A DNA stretch of 64,000 bases from the NCBI GenBank assembly GCA_963675135.1, contig OY776124.1:8942677-9006676 (forward strand), in the 5' to 3' direction. Below the pieces are notes generated by a model. That model worked only from the letters and a program-made list of their open reading frames with translations, did not search any database and was not told the origin of the DNA. Both the position numbers and the translations under genes were made by a program. This DNA comes from Galeopsis tetrahit. Its lineage: Eukaryota > Streptophyta > Magnoliopsida > Lamiales > Lamiaceae. Shown piece by piece: positions 31,502 to 41,882 of this stretch (positions are counted from its first letter, which is position 1; each line of letters begins with the position of its first letter).

Positions 31502-32116
31502 GTGACCCAGCCACCACCATATCCGACCACCCCTTCGACGGCGACGGCGGCGCTTCCGTCCCGGGCGCTTAAGCCCGAGACCCCTCCTCAAATCGCAATA
31601 ATGATTCTTCAATTCCATGACAATCGACATCATCTTTCATCTCGGCCACGATTCATGGCGGTAAAAAACCTCTGCTCATTTCGACCACCGACGCGACTTC
31701 TTCGATCAATCTCCTTTGTGTTCGCGATCCAGGAGCTTCTCCGGCATCAATGGTGCTCGCCTGCAACACTCACTTCGCTCTCGTTGTTCATATTTGTCCA
31801 AATCGAAGCTACATTGTTTCGTCTTCTTCACCATGCTCCTGCGCAGCCTCTTCCTCCGGTTGACGACGATCCGACGGAGGACTGTGAGTATGTTGTAGAT
31901 GGATCTCTGATCAGTCGGCACTCGGAGCCGATTAGCTTGTCGATGAAATCTCAAGCGACGACTGATGACCTAGGGTGCCCTTCTATTTGGCTAGGGTTCT
32001 CTTCAATTGGGCTTGGTAATGTGCACTCTCTATTTTCTTCAGTACACCCCGATCTGCACTCCCTCCACTTTTTTTATGGTATTATTGTTAGTGGTATTGG
32101 TATTACTAGTTATTGA
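31502..32116 (+). CDS. Open frame in the GC-rich captured segment of MULE-1, function unknown
   Basis: A 204-codon frame fills the GC-rich core of the element. It is rich in Ser, Leu, Pro and Thr and shows no domain that I recognise. The homologous segment in MULE-2 (50300-50880, opposite strand) keeps most of the sequence but splits it between two frames, which argues against strong selection on this protein. The opposite strand in MULE-2 also has an open frame (50586-50936), so the true coding strand, if any, is unclear. GC content far above the flanks suggests capture from a host gene, as in Pack-MULEs. Confidence 0.4.
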   Translation: MTQPPPYPTTPSTATAALPSRALKPETPPQIAIMILQFHDNRHHLSSRPRFMAVKNLCSFRPPTRLLRSISFVFAIQELLRHQWCSPATLTSLSLFIFVQIEATLFRLLHHAPAQPLPPVDDDPTEDCEYVVDGSLISRHSEPISLSMKSQATTDDLGCPSIWLGFSSIGLGNVHSLFSSVHPDLHSLHFFYGIIVSGIGITSY

Positions 32117-32660
32117 TTGTGATATTACTATTAATACACTATTGAATTAATATTAATGATTATTGATTACAGTATTATTGATTATTAATTGTGGTATTGC
32201 TGATTATTATTTGTGGTATTACTGATTTTGTGGAAGTATTTATTATTAATTAAGGCATTACTGATTATTATTATTATTTATAGTATCACTGATAATTATT
32301 TTTGGTATTACTAAATATAATTTGATTTGTGAAATTAGTTGTTATTGTATAAGATATTAATGATCAATGTTTATGGTATTATTAATTACTGTTCATTCCT
32401 TCATGGTATTACTTTTTTGGTATTACTTTATATAGTTAGATGTGTGAAATTATTTGTTATTGTATACAATTTTACTAATTAATATTAATGGTATTACAGA
32501 TTATTGTTCGTGGTATTACTAATAATTTTTCTTGGTATTATTGAGTATAATTAGATGTGTGCAATTATTTGTTATTGTATAAGATATTACTGATTATTAT
32601 TAATGGTATTACTAATTATGGTTTATGGTATTACTGATTATTACTTATTTTATTAGCGAC
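32085..32660 (+). repeat. Minisatellite, GGTATTACTGATTATT type, in MULE-1
   Basis: About twenty imperfect copies of a 15-30 bp unit around GGTATTACTGATTATTA run through this interval. The inverted equivalent is found in MULE-2 at about 49690-50300. It contains no gene. Confidence 0.85.
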
Positions 32661-33520
32661 TATAATAAAATTATACATATAATATTATTTTATATAAAAA
32701 AATTAAAAATACTAAACAAAAAAAAAAAGAAAAAAAAAGGAGGAAAAAAAATGAAGAAATAAAAAGTTTGAAATAAAAACTGAAAATTGAAAAAAAAAAT
32801 TAAAAAGAAAAAAAATTGAGATTTGTGACTAATTTCGATAGTTTTTTTTAATTATATTTTTACGATTTTATTTTTAAAAATATGGGTGATTTAGTGGTGA
32901 ATCGACGATAACTCGGCTACAAATTGTAAATGTATAAATTAAGGTTGATTTTATTATATTTTGTGTAAATCAATAGAAAGATAATATAGTTTTTTAAATA
33001 TAATTATTTAAAAAAAAAATTTGGGGGTGAACTCATAAAATGAGCGGGTGCAGATAATTTGGGGGTGAACTCATAAAGTGAGTGGGTGCAGATAAATGTA
33101 GTATAAATATAATTTGGGGGTGAACTCATAAAATGAGCCGGTGCAGATAATTGTGGTAAAAAAATAATTCGGGGGTGAACTCATAAAATGAGCTGGTGTA
33201 GTTGTAAAAAAATGATTTGGGGTGAATTCATAAAATGAGTGGGTGCAGATAACTGTAATAAAAATATGATTTAAGGGTGGACTCATTAAATTAGTGGATA
33301 TAGATAAAATATAAATTAGGGGTACGGTGCACACAAGCATTACCCTTTTTTAATATAACACATGTCAATTATTCATATAATTAAAAAAAAAATGTAGAAC
33401 ACCAAAATTAAAACGAGTTATCTCACCGTTCATTATGTTACGTGGGAGTTGACTTTGGTTTAAACGGGGCACATATAAAAAAAATAAAAAATAAAATAAA
33501 CAATAAACATAATAAAATAA

Positions 33521-34170
33521 GGGTAACACTTGTGTGCATCCGTATGCACCATACCCCCTAATTTTAATTTTTTATTTATATTTTACCTATATCCATTAAT
33601 TTAATAAGTTCACCCTTAAATTATATTTTTATTACAGTTATCTGCACCCACTCATTTTATAAATTCACCCACCAAATCATTTTTTTTACAACTACACCCG
33701 CTCATTTTATGAGTTCACCCCCAAATTATTTTTTTACCATAATTATCTACACCCGCTCATTTTATGAGTTCACCCCCATATTATATTTATACTACAGTTA
33801 TCTGCACCCACTCACTTTATGAGTCCACCCCAACTTATATGCACCCACTCATTTTATGAGTTCACCCCCAAATATTTTTTTTAAAAATAATTACATTTAA
33901 AAAACTATATTATCTTTTTATTAATTTACACAAAATATAATAAAATCAACCCTAATTTATACATTTACAATTTGCAGCCGAGTTACCGTCTATTCATCAC
34001 TAAATCACCCATGTTTTTAAAAATAAAATCCTAAAAGTATAATTAAAAAAAACTATCGAAATTAGTCTCAAATCTCAATTTTTTTTCTTTTTAATTTTTT
34101 TTTCATTTTCAGTTTTTATTCTAAACTTTTTATTTCTTCATTTTTTTCCAGCATTTTTTTTCTTTAGTAT
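33521..34170 (-). mobile_element. MULE-2, left part (long TIR), interrupted by the Sirevirus
   Basis: This is the left arm of the second Mutator-like element. It begins GGGTAACACTTGTGTGCAT and carries the same 55 bp tandem units as MULE-1. The flanking 9 bp ATAAAATAA (33512-33520) recurs at 51544-51552 after the right arm. The copia insertion begins at 34171, after AGTAT (34166-34170). Internal order shows that the element is inverted relative to MULE-1. Confidence 0.85.
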
Positions 34171-35943
34171 TGTTGGGAATAAAATGATACATGTTTTGAT
34201 TAAATACCAAAACCCCCTGAGACATGCCCAAGTCAAGATGATTGTGTTCAAAATGTGATAGAACACATAGCACTAGGCTAGATGAAAAGCTGATATGTTA
34301 GGCAGCTCTTAGATGATTAGATGCACAATGTGAGGGGGAACCTATGACTTCAAAGTGATCAAGATCAAGTCCCCTCAAGGCTCAAAGTCTGGAACAAACT
34401 CTATGTGAAAAAGCTCTGATGCTATAAGACCAAGTATGCTGATCAGGTGAGTTGTCCAGAAGAAGATTGCAAAGCTCAAAAGGACAAGATCAATCAAATA
34501 TTATCAGGAGAGTTGTCCAGAGCAGTCAACTCTATGTGAAAAAGCTCTGATGCTAAAAGACCAAGTATGCTGATAAGGAGAGTTGTCCAGAAGAGTTGTC
34601 TCAGCAAGATTGAATCAGAACAGATGCTTTAAAGGTTGAAGATCAACTATGCTGAAGAAGCTAGAGACAATCATACCCTAAAGAACTCCATTGAAACATG
34701 CTAAGATCAACTTGGAGTGAAAGAAAGAGAAAGAGCCAAGTCATCTGAAGAAGAGCAAGCCAACCTTGCTGATAAGCAAATCTGCTGATAGTGATAAGGA
34801 GAGTTGTCCACTTGATAAGGAATGTTGTCCTATCATTGGATCAACCTTCAGAAGCCATGACCAAGTCCTAACAAGAAGTCAAACATTGGGAAAAGTGCTG
34901 CAGAAAGAAGACAAAGTCTTACAAGCCGTTTATTACCCAAATAAGGACATGTCACTATCAAGAATCTGTCTTCCAGTTTGAAGAACTCAAGGAAGACATT
35001 TATAGCAATTTGGGGCTGCCTCTCCAACGGGCAAATCTCCATTTTGTCTATAAATACAAGGAGTGTGAAGACCATTTGAGGCATCCATTCTACATCCAAC
35101 TGAGCAACTAGTCTGAAAGCTTCAAAGTCTCCAAAAGACATTCTCAGTCTTGAAACACTTCTTCTAAGCTGAATTCACTGTATATCCAAACACAAAGCTT
35201 AGAGAGATATCCTATCCTTATACACTGATCTTCATTGTAAAGGATATCTCATTAGTTGGAACCTTACTTCAATCCTTACCCCTTTCAAGTGAGAAAGTGA
35301 GAAGGTTGTAGTAGTAGAAGTGGTAGGAGCTGACTGTTGAGAGAAGAACAGTTCAGTTCTGAGTTGAGAAGAGGGTACTAGGACTCTAGACATCCTAGGG
35401 ATCAATTCACCAAGGAGTGGTGTTATTGATCAAGTGCACCTTGGCACTATAAAACAAGTTAATTCCAAGAGTGAAGGAATTATCCTGTTAAATCAGGGAA
35501 AGTGGATGTAGGAGCTTGAGTCTCTGAACCACTATAAACTCCTGTGTTGATTTACCTTACAAAGTACTTACATTCATTCAACACTGCACACAAAACTGAT
35601 CTTTCAAAAGATACATATTCAAAGACTGTGCAAAACTGATTTGGACAAGTTCCCTGAAACTAAACTGGACTGCATTAGATTGACAAAGTGATTTCAGAAA
35701 CTTAAGGAGTCTAAACTTAAAGGGCCAACCATTATTCCGCACATATAACTCCACTAGATAGTTATTCAACTGAGTACTCAATAGTACTTAGTAGTTTGAC
35801 TATCTTAGAAGAGTTAATCATCTTCAGCGGAGTTGTCCAAGACAACCTTGCTGAGCTCTGGTTTGATCAAAGTTGAAAAGAATTGCATACAAGTGTATTC
35901 CCCCCCCCCATACACTTGTTATATACTCCTTTCAGGACCAACA
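34171..35943 (+). repeat. Sirevirus 5' LTR
   Basis: This 1773 bp LTR contains two copies of a block starting CTCTATGTGAAAAAGCTCTG (about 34399 and 34530), and at least six AGTTGTCC words, five of them before the TATA box and one near the 3' end. A C10 run lies near its 3' end. Three small open frames (at 34766, 34848 and 35578) are identical in both LTRs simply because the LTRs are, and I do not treat them as genes. Confidence 0.96.
35049..35056 (+). promoter_or_regulatory. TATA box of the Sirevirus 5' LTR
   Basis: TATAAATA lies about 880 bp into the LTR, so transcription would begin near 35080 and U3 would be about 0.9 kb. The matching copy in the 3' LTR is at 48743-48750. Confidence 0.75.
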
Positions 35944-35945
35944 AG

Positions 35946-35957
35946 TGGTATCAGAGC
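35946..35957 (+). promoter_or_regulatory. Primer binding site (initiator Met tRNA)
   Basis: TGGTATCAGAGC starts two bases after the LTR end and is complementary to the 3' end of plant initiator methionine tRNA, the usual primer of Ty1/copia elements. Confidence 0.95.
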
Positions 35958-36071
35958 AGGGGTTCAAAGACCATTGCCTCTGAAAATCCATCTTGATTTT
36001 CAAAATTCACATATTTGTGTGGTCACTGAACTGATCTCTATCTGAAATCTATTACTTGTTATTCTTGAGAT

Positions 36072-38492
36072 ATGGCCAACAACAATGTTGTTCCTCCACC
36101 TGCTGTTCAAGGATTGGACAATATGGCCACAAATCCAGTCAATCACATTTCACATCATAAATTGCCCATGTTCTCTATAGACAACTATGATTTCTGGAAA
36201 ATTAGAATGAGAGCTCATCTTGCATCTCTTCATACTGACATGTTAAGAGTAATCACAAGAGGACCTTTTGTGTTTACTCAAACTAACCCCAGGGTAACAG
36301 ATGAGCAAAGAGCAGATATAAGGGAACTGATTCCCAAGAATGAGGATGACTTCACTGCTGATGAAAAGAGGAAAGATAATCTAAATTATCTTGCCATGAA
36401 TACCCTCTATCAAACAATTCCAGATGCAGTCATGGGAAGAGTCTACCATTGCACCACAGCCAAAGAAATCTGGGATACTCTTGCTGAGATGTGTGAGGGT
36501 ACAGAAAAGATCAAGGAGAACAAGCTCCAAGTTGCTGTGCAAAAGTTTGAGCAATTCACAATGGAAGCTGATGAATCATTGGGCAAAGTGTACTCCAGGA
36601 GAGAAGTTGGACTAAAGATCTTGAGAAGCCTCATTCAAAAGTGGGATGTCTATGCTGTGATGATGCAGAACACCAAGGATCTCTCCTCCATGCCCATGCA
36701 ACAAATCTTCTCAGAACTCAAAGCCTATGAGTTCGACCTCAATAGAAGAAAACCTGTTGAGGAACCTTCAAATCCTACTAAGGGAGTGGCATTCAAAGCC
36801 AAAGTTGCTGAACCTGAAATGCAACCCACTCCCAGATCATCAAAGTCAGTCTCAAAGACTGAAATGAAGGAAGAACTAGCCTTGATGGCTAGAAGGTTTG
36901 ACAAGCTGAACACAAGGTTTGGTAGATACAAGAAATTCTACCAAGACAACAAATTCAGGAGAAGATACAACTCCCCTGAAGATCAGGCCAAAGACAAAAA
37001 GCCTGAAGAAAAGAGATCAGAGGACAAGTACTCTGATAGGAGAAGGTCTAGTAGAGCTGACCCCTCATCATCAAAAGGAAGAGATGAATCCAAGAAGGAT
37101 GATGATGAAGACCTGTGCTACAATTGCAAAAAGAAAGGGCATTTCCAGTATGACTGCCCTGAACTAAGCTCTAAAGAAAGAAGAGAAAGACAAGCTAAAA
37201 GAGACAGAAAGTTCACCAATAGAAAAACCATGATGGCTGGTGAAGAATCTGATAGTGCTGAAAGCTTCAACTCTTCAGATGGACTGTTCTCAAACAGTGA
37301 TGATGATGATGATGTGTGCAAGATGGCTCTTGAGGATGATGAGATATCCTCCACTTCTAGCTCACCATCATTTCTATCACAGAACACTAGTGAAGTCAAC
37401 TTGAAACTTTCCTTTGGGAAGTTGATGGAAGATTTCACTAGATTACAAGAATCTCATGATAACTGTGTGAGAGAAAATGAAAAATTGGCTATTGAACTTG
37501 CCAAAAACTCTGAGGTAGTTGTTGATGTCAAATCTACTGAGTTGTATCAACAAGTCTTGAGAGAGCTTAAGGAAGCAAATCTCAGGATAGTTGACCAACA
37601 AAAGGAGATAGATGATCAACTACTCTCTCAGAAAAGAAAGGACTTTGAACTAAAAATTCTAAATGCTAAGTTTGAAAATCTCTCACATGAATATGATATT
37701 CTTAAATTAAGTGAAGAGAGCCTGAAACTAAAGATGTCTGCTTTGAACAAGTCCTCTAGAGCAATAGAGGAAATTCAGAGTTATCAAAGACCTATGGCTC
37801 AAAGAAGTGGATTAGGTTTTGATCCATTTGAATCTTCACCTTGTCCTAGTGTTGCCTCTACAAGTAACACTAAGAAAATCTTTGTTAAATCAGTGGCACA
37901 ACAAGATGAAAATGAAATAATTCAACCACTGAACAAAGGAAAGGGCAAAATGAATGAAATGCCTACTCTAGTACTTCAGGAGACTAGACCCAAACCTTTG
38001 GAAAAGGTCAAGGCTTCTGAACACAAGAGGAATGTTGGTCAGCAGAGTAGACCCAATGGAAGGGCAACTCTCCTGAACAATGTTCAGAGGAGTTATCCAA
38101 GGTATAATCAGCCTAGGCCAACTCATCTGAGAAAGCCTCAGCTGAATAGACCTAAGGAAAACTATCCTCTAAGGCAGAATAAAATGAGACAACCAAAACC
38201 CTTCATGCCAAAGGGTAATGGTCATAAAAATGCCTTTCCTCAAAGATTTCATCAAGCTGCACATAGAACTCATAAGTTCAGGAGAGTGGACAACTCCTCT
38301 GAAACTTACAGAGTTAACACAATCACACATACTTTCCCAAAGGCATTTAAGGGAAAGACAGTGTATGTTGATGCACAAGGAAAACAACTTAGCCACCTTG
38401 AATCAATCAGGGTGATTAGGCAAGTTTGGGTTCCTAAAGGTACAGCTAACCTCTCAGGACCCAAAACTCAAAGGGTACCTAAACCTATCTAA
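36072..38492 (+). CDS. gag: Sirevirus gag polyprotein
   Basis: Gag forms the particle that packages the element RNA. The 806 aa frame starts at an ATG 129 bp after the LTR. Residues about 30-230 form a copia gag domain (YDFWKIRMRAHL near the start; AKEIWDTLAEMCEGTEKIKENK). A zinc knuckle C-X2-C-X4-H-X4-C (CYNCKKKGHFQYDC) lies near residues 348-361. Acidic and coiled-coil regions follow, then a basic Arg/Gln/Pro-rich tail. The protein is longer than in most copia elements, as is usual for Sireviruses. It ends at a TAA (38490-38492) directly followed, in the same frame, by the pol frame. Confidence 0.95.
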   Translation: MANNNVVPPPAVQGLDNMATNPVNHISHHKLPMFSIDNYDFWKIRMRAHLASLHTDMLRVITRGPFVFTQTNPRVTDEQRADIRELIPKNEDDFTADEKRKDNLNYLAMNTLYQTIPDAVMGRVYHCTTAKEIWDTLAEMCEGTEKIKENKLQVAVQKFEQFTMEADESLGKVYSRREVGLKILRSLIQKWDVYAVMMQNTKDLSSMPMQQIFSELKAYEFDLNRRKPVEEPSNPTKGVAFKAKVAEPEMQPTPRSSKSVSKTEMKEELALMARRFDKLNTRFGRYKKFYQDNKFRRRYNSPEDQAKDKKPEEKRSEDKYSDRRRSSRADPSSSKGRDESKKDDDEDLCYNCKKKGHFQYDCPELSSKERRERQAKRDRKFTNRKTMMAGEESDSAESFNSSDGLFSNSDDDDDVCKMALEDDEISSTSSSPSFLSQNTSEVNLKLSFGKLMEDFTRLQESHDNCVRENEKLAIELAKNSEVVVDVKSTELYQQVLRELKEANLRIVDQQKEIDDQLLSQKRKDFELKILNAKFENLSHEYDILKLSEESLKLKMSALNKSSRAIEEIQSYQRPMAQRSGLGFDPFESSPCPSVASTSNTKKIFVKSVAQQDENEIIQPLNKGKGKMNEMPTLVLQETRPKPLEKVKASEHKRNVGQQSRPNGRATLLNNVQRSYPRYNQPRPTHLRKPQLNRPKENYPLRQNKMRQPKPFMPKGNGHKNAFPQRFHQAAHRTHKFRRVDNSSETYRVNTITHTFPKAFKGKTVYVDAQGKQLSHLESIRVIRQVWVPKGTANLSGPKTQRVPKPI

Positions 38493-41400
38493 TTGCAGGT
38501 ACCAATGGGCCACAAGAAGAGGAGCATGAACAAAAAGACAGCATGGTACCTTGACAGTGGATGCTCAAGGCACATGACTGGAAACAAGGAACTCCTCACT
38601 GATTTTATTGAAAAAGAAGGCCCAAATGTTACTTTTGGAGACAGCTCACAAGCAACAACAAAGGGTTGTGGTACTTTGATGATTGGTAACATCAAAGTAA
38701 CCAATGTATCTTATGTAGCTGGTCTCAAATATAATCTCCTAAGTATCAGTCAATTCTGTGACAAAGATTTTAAAGTTGAGTTCTCTAGTGGAAAATGTCT
38801 AATTAAGGATAAAACTCAACAAACCTTACTGACTGGAACTAGGAAGGGAAATGTGTATTTTGCAGACTGGGACAAGTCTACTGATACTGCATGCTTCATT
38901 GCTAAAAGTACTAGTGAACAAAGTTGGTTATGGCACAAGAGGCTAAATCACCTGAACTTCAAATCTATGAATAAACTTGCTAGAAATGCACTAGTTAAAG
39001 GACTGCCTAATGAGGTTTTCATTAAAGAACATGTGTGTAAGCCATGTCAAGAAGGAAAACAGATTAAAGCCTCATTCAAAGGTAAACCAGTCATCTCTAC
39101 TGAAAGGGTACTTGAACTTCTACATATGGATCTGTTTGGACCAATTACCCCTTCAAGCATAAATGGTAGAAAATACACATTGGTGGTAGTAGATGACTTC
39201 TCTAGGTTCACTTGGGTAGTATTTCTCCTTAATAAGAAGGAAACACAAGTCAAACTACCTGAATTTCTTAAGAGACTGTCAAATGAGAAAAGCCTTAGCA
39301 TTATCAAGATAAGATCTGATAAAGGCACTGAGTTCATAAATTCATACATCAATGAGTATTGCACATCTAATGGAATAGCCCATGAAACCTCAGCAGCTAG
39401 AACACCTCAGCAAAATGGAGTTGCAGAAAGGAGGAATAGAACCTTGAAAGAAGCTGCTAGAACTTTAATTGCTGACTCAAATTTACCTAAGAGGTTTTGG
39501 GCTGAAGCTATAAATATTGCATGCCATACTCAAAATAGATGTTTGATCACCAAGGGGCAAGGCAAAACCCCCTATGAACTCTGGAAAGGAAGAATACCTA
39601 AAGTGTCATATTTCCATATATTTGGTTGTAAGTGTTTCATACACAACAATGGGAAAGAACAGTTGAAAGCTTTTGACAGCAAAGCTGATGAGGGAATATT
39701 CCTTGGATATTCTCAAATCAGTAGAGCTTTCAGAGTCTACAACAAGAAAACCCTTATAGTGGAAGAAACACCTCATGTTGTGTTTGATGAGTCTATCCTT
39801 GAGATCAGGAATAAGAATTTGGAACCTGAAGAAATCACACAGAGGACAACCAGATTGAGCCTAAAAGACAAAGACACTGAATTCATAGATGTTGTCCAAG
39901 CCAATCTACCAGAACATATCACATTGGACAACTATCCTGAAGGCAATCTTCCTGAGACAAATCCTACTGATGGAAGTGATGAACTGAATGAGCCAATCCC
40001 AGTTCACATCCAGGTAACAACTACCAATGAAGAAGCAGTTCCTGCTGAGGTAGTTAATGGGTCAAATAATCAAGGGGGAACTCAAAATGTTGAAAATGCC
40101 AATGTCCCTGACATTGAGGACAACACCCCTGATTATGATCCTGAATTAGATCCTGCACTAAATTATCCTGAATTTTATGATCAAAATGACTCAACCTCAG
40201 TAGAGGACAACTCTACTGAAGGAATCAGAAAAAGAAGGACTTGGTTATATGACCATCCTACTGATCTGATACTTGGTGATCCAAGTATAGGAGTCAGAAC
40301 CAGAAAGTTTCATGGTGAAAGTGCTATGTTCTGTTGTTTCTTGTCAGAACAGGAACCAAGAGACATTGATGAAGCACTTCAGGATGCCAATTGGATCACA
40401 ACAATGCAGGAAGAGCTCAACCAATTCACCAGAAATGAAGTATGGGAGCTGGTTGATAGACCTTCACATCAAGATGTTATTGGAACCAAGTGGGTGTTCA
40501 AGAACAAAAAGAATGAAAATGATGTGATTGTCAGAAACAAAGCAAGACTAGTGGCAAAGGGATACTGCCAGCATGAAGGCATTGACTATGATGAGACATT
40601 TGCACCTGTGGCAAGGCTAGAAGCAATAAGGCTCTTCCTAGCCTATGCAGCCCACAAGAGGTTCAAAGTGTACCAAATGGATGTTAAGAGTGCCTTTCTG
40701 AATGGAGTCTTGAAAGAAGAGGTCTATGTGGAGCAACCACCAGGTTTTGAGATTGGAAACCAAGTATGCAGGCTGAAAAAGGCTCTATATGGACTCAAAC
40801 AGGCCCCTAGGGCTTGGTATGATACATTATCACAGTTCCTATTGGATCATGGATTCACCAAGGGAACTGTGGACAGAACTCTCTTCAGAATCTCTGAAGG
40901 AAAGGACATCTTGCTTGTCCAAATTTATGTAGATGACATAATTTTTGGATCCCCTAATGAGAAGCTGTGTGAAAAATTCTCTAAGCTTATGCAAAGCAAG
41001 TTTGAGATGTCCATGATGGGGTTGATGAACTTCTTTTTGGGTCTACAAGTCAAGCAATCAAAAGAAGGAATCTTCATCAACCAAGCTAAGTACACCAGAG
41101 AGATGATCAAGAAATTTGGGTGTACATCAAGCAAGCCAGTGAGGATCCCAATGAATACTAATTGGAAGATGGATCCTGATGAAAGTGGTGTTCCAACCAA
41201 TTCCACTGAGTATAGAGGAATCATTGGTTCACTCCTCTATCTCACTGCCAGCAGGCCTGACATCACCTTTGCAGTAGGTGTATGTGCAAGGTTTCAAGCA
41301 AATCCTAAGAAAAGCCATCTTGAGGCTGCAAAGAGGATCTTGAGGTATCTCAAAGGCACTGAAAATCTAGGCCTTTGGTACCCTGCTGATGACAATATTG

Positions 41401-41882
41401 AGTTAACTGGCTACTCAGATGCTGATTATGGAGGATGCAGAATTGACAGAAAATCCACTTCAGGAACTTGTCAATTCTTAGGCAACAAACTCATATCTTG
41501 GTTTTCCAATAAGAAAAACACAGTGGCTACCTCCACCACTGAAGCTGAATATGTTGCTGCTGGAAGTTGTTGTGCTCAAATCCTTTGGCTGAGACAACAA
41601 CTAAGAGACTACAAAGTCAACTCTACTGAAGTGCCAATATTCTGTGATAACAATAGTGCCATTGCTATATCACAAAATCCTGTCTTGCACACAAGATGCA
41701 AACATATGGACATCAAGCATCACTTCATTAGAGATCATGTGGAGAAGAAGGACATCAAGTTAGTAAAGATCCACACAGATCATCAAAAAGCTGATATACT
41801 AACTAAGCCACTTGCAGAGGCAAGGTTCCTGGAATTATCAGCAGAGTTGGGACTTCTTGATCCAGGGAAGTTGGACAAATGA
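38493..41882 (+). CDS. pol: Sirevirus pol: protease, integrase, reverse transcriptase, RNase H
   Basis: This 1129-codon frame lies in the same frame as gag, one stop codon later; the first ATG is at 38505. In order: an aspartic protease (WYLDSGCSRHMTG), a GAG-pre-integrase zinc motif (HKRLNHLNFKS, CKPCQEGK), an integrase core with Asp, Asp and Glu (HMDLFGP, RSDKGTEF, QQNGVAERRNR), the copia reverse transcriptase with YVDD (QIYVDDIIFGS near 40920), and RNase H (YSDADYGG, TEAEY, HMDIKHHFIRD). No stop or frameshift is present. An acidic linker between integrase and reverse transcriptase is rich in N-x-P-E words that also occur in the third ORF. Expression past the gag TAA must use readthrough, splicing or internal initiation. 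Confidence 0.96.
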   Translation: MQVPMGHKKRSMNKKTAWYLDSGCSRHMTGNKELLTDFIEKEGPNVTFGDSSQATTKGCGTLMIGNIKVTNVSYVAGLKYNLLSISQFCDKDFKVEFSSGKCLIKDKTQQTLLTGTRKGNVYFADWDKSTDTACFIAKSTSEQSWLWHKRLNHLNFKSMNKLARNALVKGLPNEVFIKEHVCKPCQEGKQIKASFKGKPVISTERVLELLHMDLFGPITPSSINGRKYTLVVVDDFSRFTWVVFLLNKKETQVKLPEFLKRLSNEKSLSIIKIRSDKGTEFINSYINEYCTSNGIAHETSAARTPQQNGVAERRNRTLKEAARTLIADSNLPKRFWAEAINIACHTQNRCLITKGQGKTPYELWKGRIPKVSYFHIFGCKCFIHNNGKEQLKAFDSKADEGIFLGYSQISRAFRVYNKKTLIVEETPHVVFDESILEIRNKNLEPEEITQRTTRLSLKDKDTEFIDVVQANLPEHITLDNYPEGNLPETNPTDGSDELNEPIPVHIQVTTTNEEAVPAEVVNGSNNQGGTQNVENANVPDIEDNTPDYDPELDPALNYPEFYDQNDSTSVEDNSTEGIRKRRTWLYDHPTDLILGDPSIGVRTRKFHGESAMFCCFLSEQEPRDIDEALQDANWITTMQEELNQFTRNEVWELVDRPSHQDVIGTKWVFKNKKNENDVIVRNKARLVAKGYCQHEGIDYDETFAPVARLEAIRLFLAYAAHKRFKVYQMDVKSAFLNGVLKEEVYVEQPPGFEIGNQVCRLKKALYGLKQAPRAWYDTLSQFLLDHGFTKGTVDRTLFRISEGKDILLVQIYVDDIIFGSPNEKLCEKFSKLMQSKFEMSMMGLMNFFLGLQVKQSKEGIFINQAKYTREMIKKFGCTSSKPVRIPMNTNWKMDPDESGVPTNSTEYRGIIGSLLYLTASRPDITFAVGVCARFQANPKKSHLEAAKRILRYLKGTENLGLWYPADDNIELTGYSDADYGGCRIDRKSTSGTCQFLGNKLISWFSNKKNTVATSTTEAEYVAAGSCCAQILWLRQQLRDYKVNSTEVPIFCDNNSAIAISQNPVLHTRCKHMDIKHHFIRDHVEKKDIKLVKIHTDHQKADILTKPLAEARFLELSAELGLLDPGKLDK

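Larger units (their letters stand above)
30706..33345 (+). mobile_element. Mutator-like non-autonomous element with long repeat-filled TIRs (MULE-1)
   Basis: The element is flanked by a 9 bp duplication, TTTTTTAAT, at 30697-30705 and 33346-33354, and the homologous sequence in copy A (16458-16466) has a single copy, an empty site. The arms, about 0.6-0.7 kb each, are inverted and contain five or six tandem units of about 55 bp built on CACTCATTTTATGAGTTCACCCCC. Between them lie a GC-rich segment (31420-32080) and a GGTATTACTGATTATT minisatellite. No transposase gene is present. A 9 bp duplication and long TIRs fit the Mutator superfamily. Confidence 0.85.

Noticed and set aside
34766..35781. 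Three small open frames (71, 97 and 67 codons) repeated exactly at 48460-49475
   Set aside because: They are identical only because they lie in the two LTRs; no domain or conserved start context is seen.
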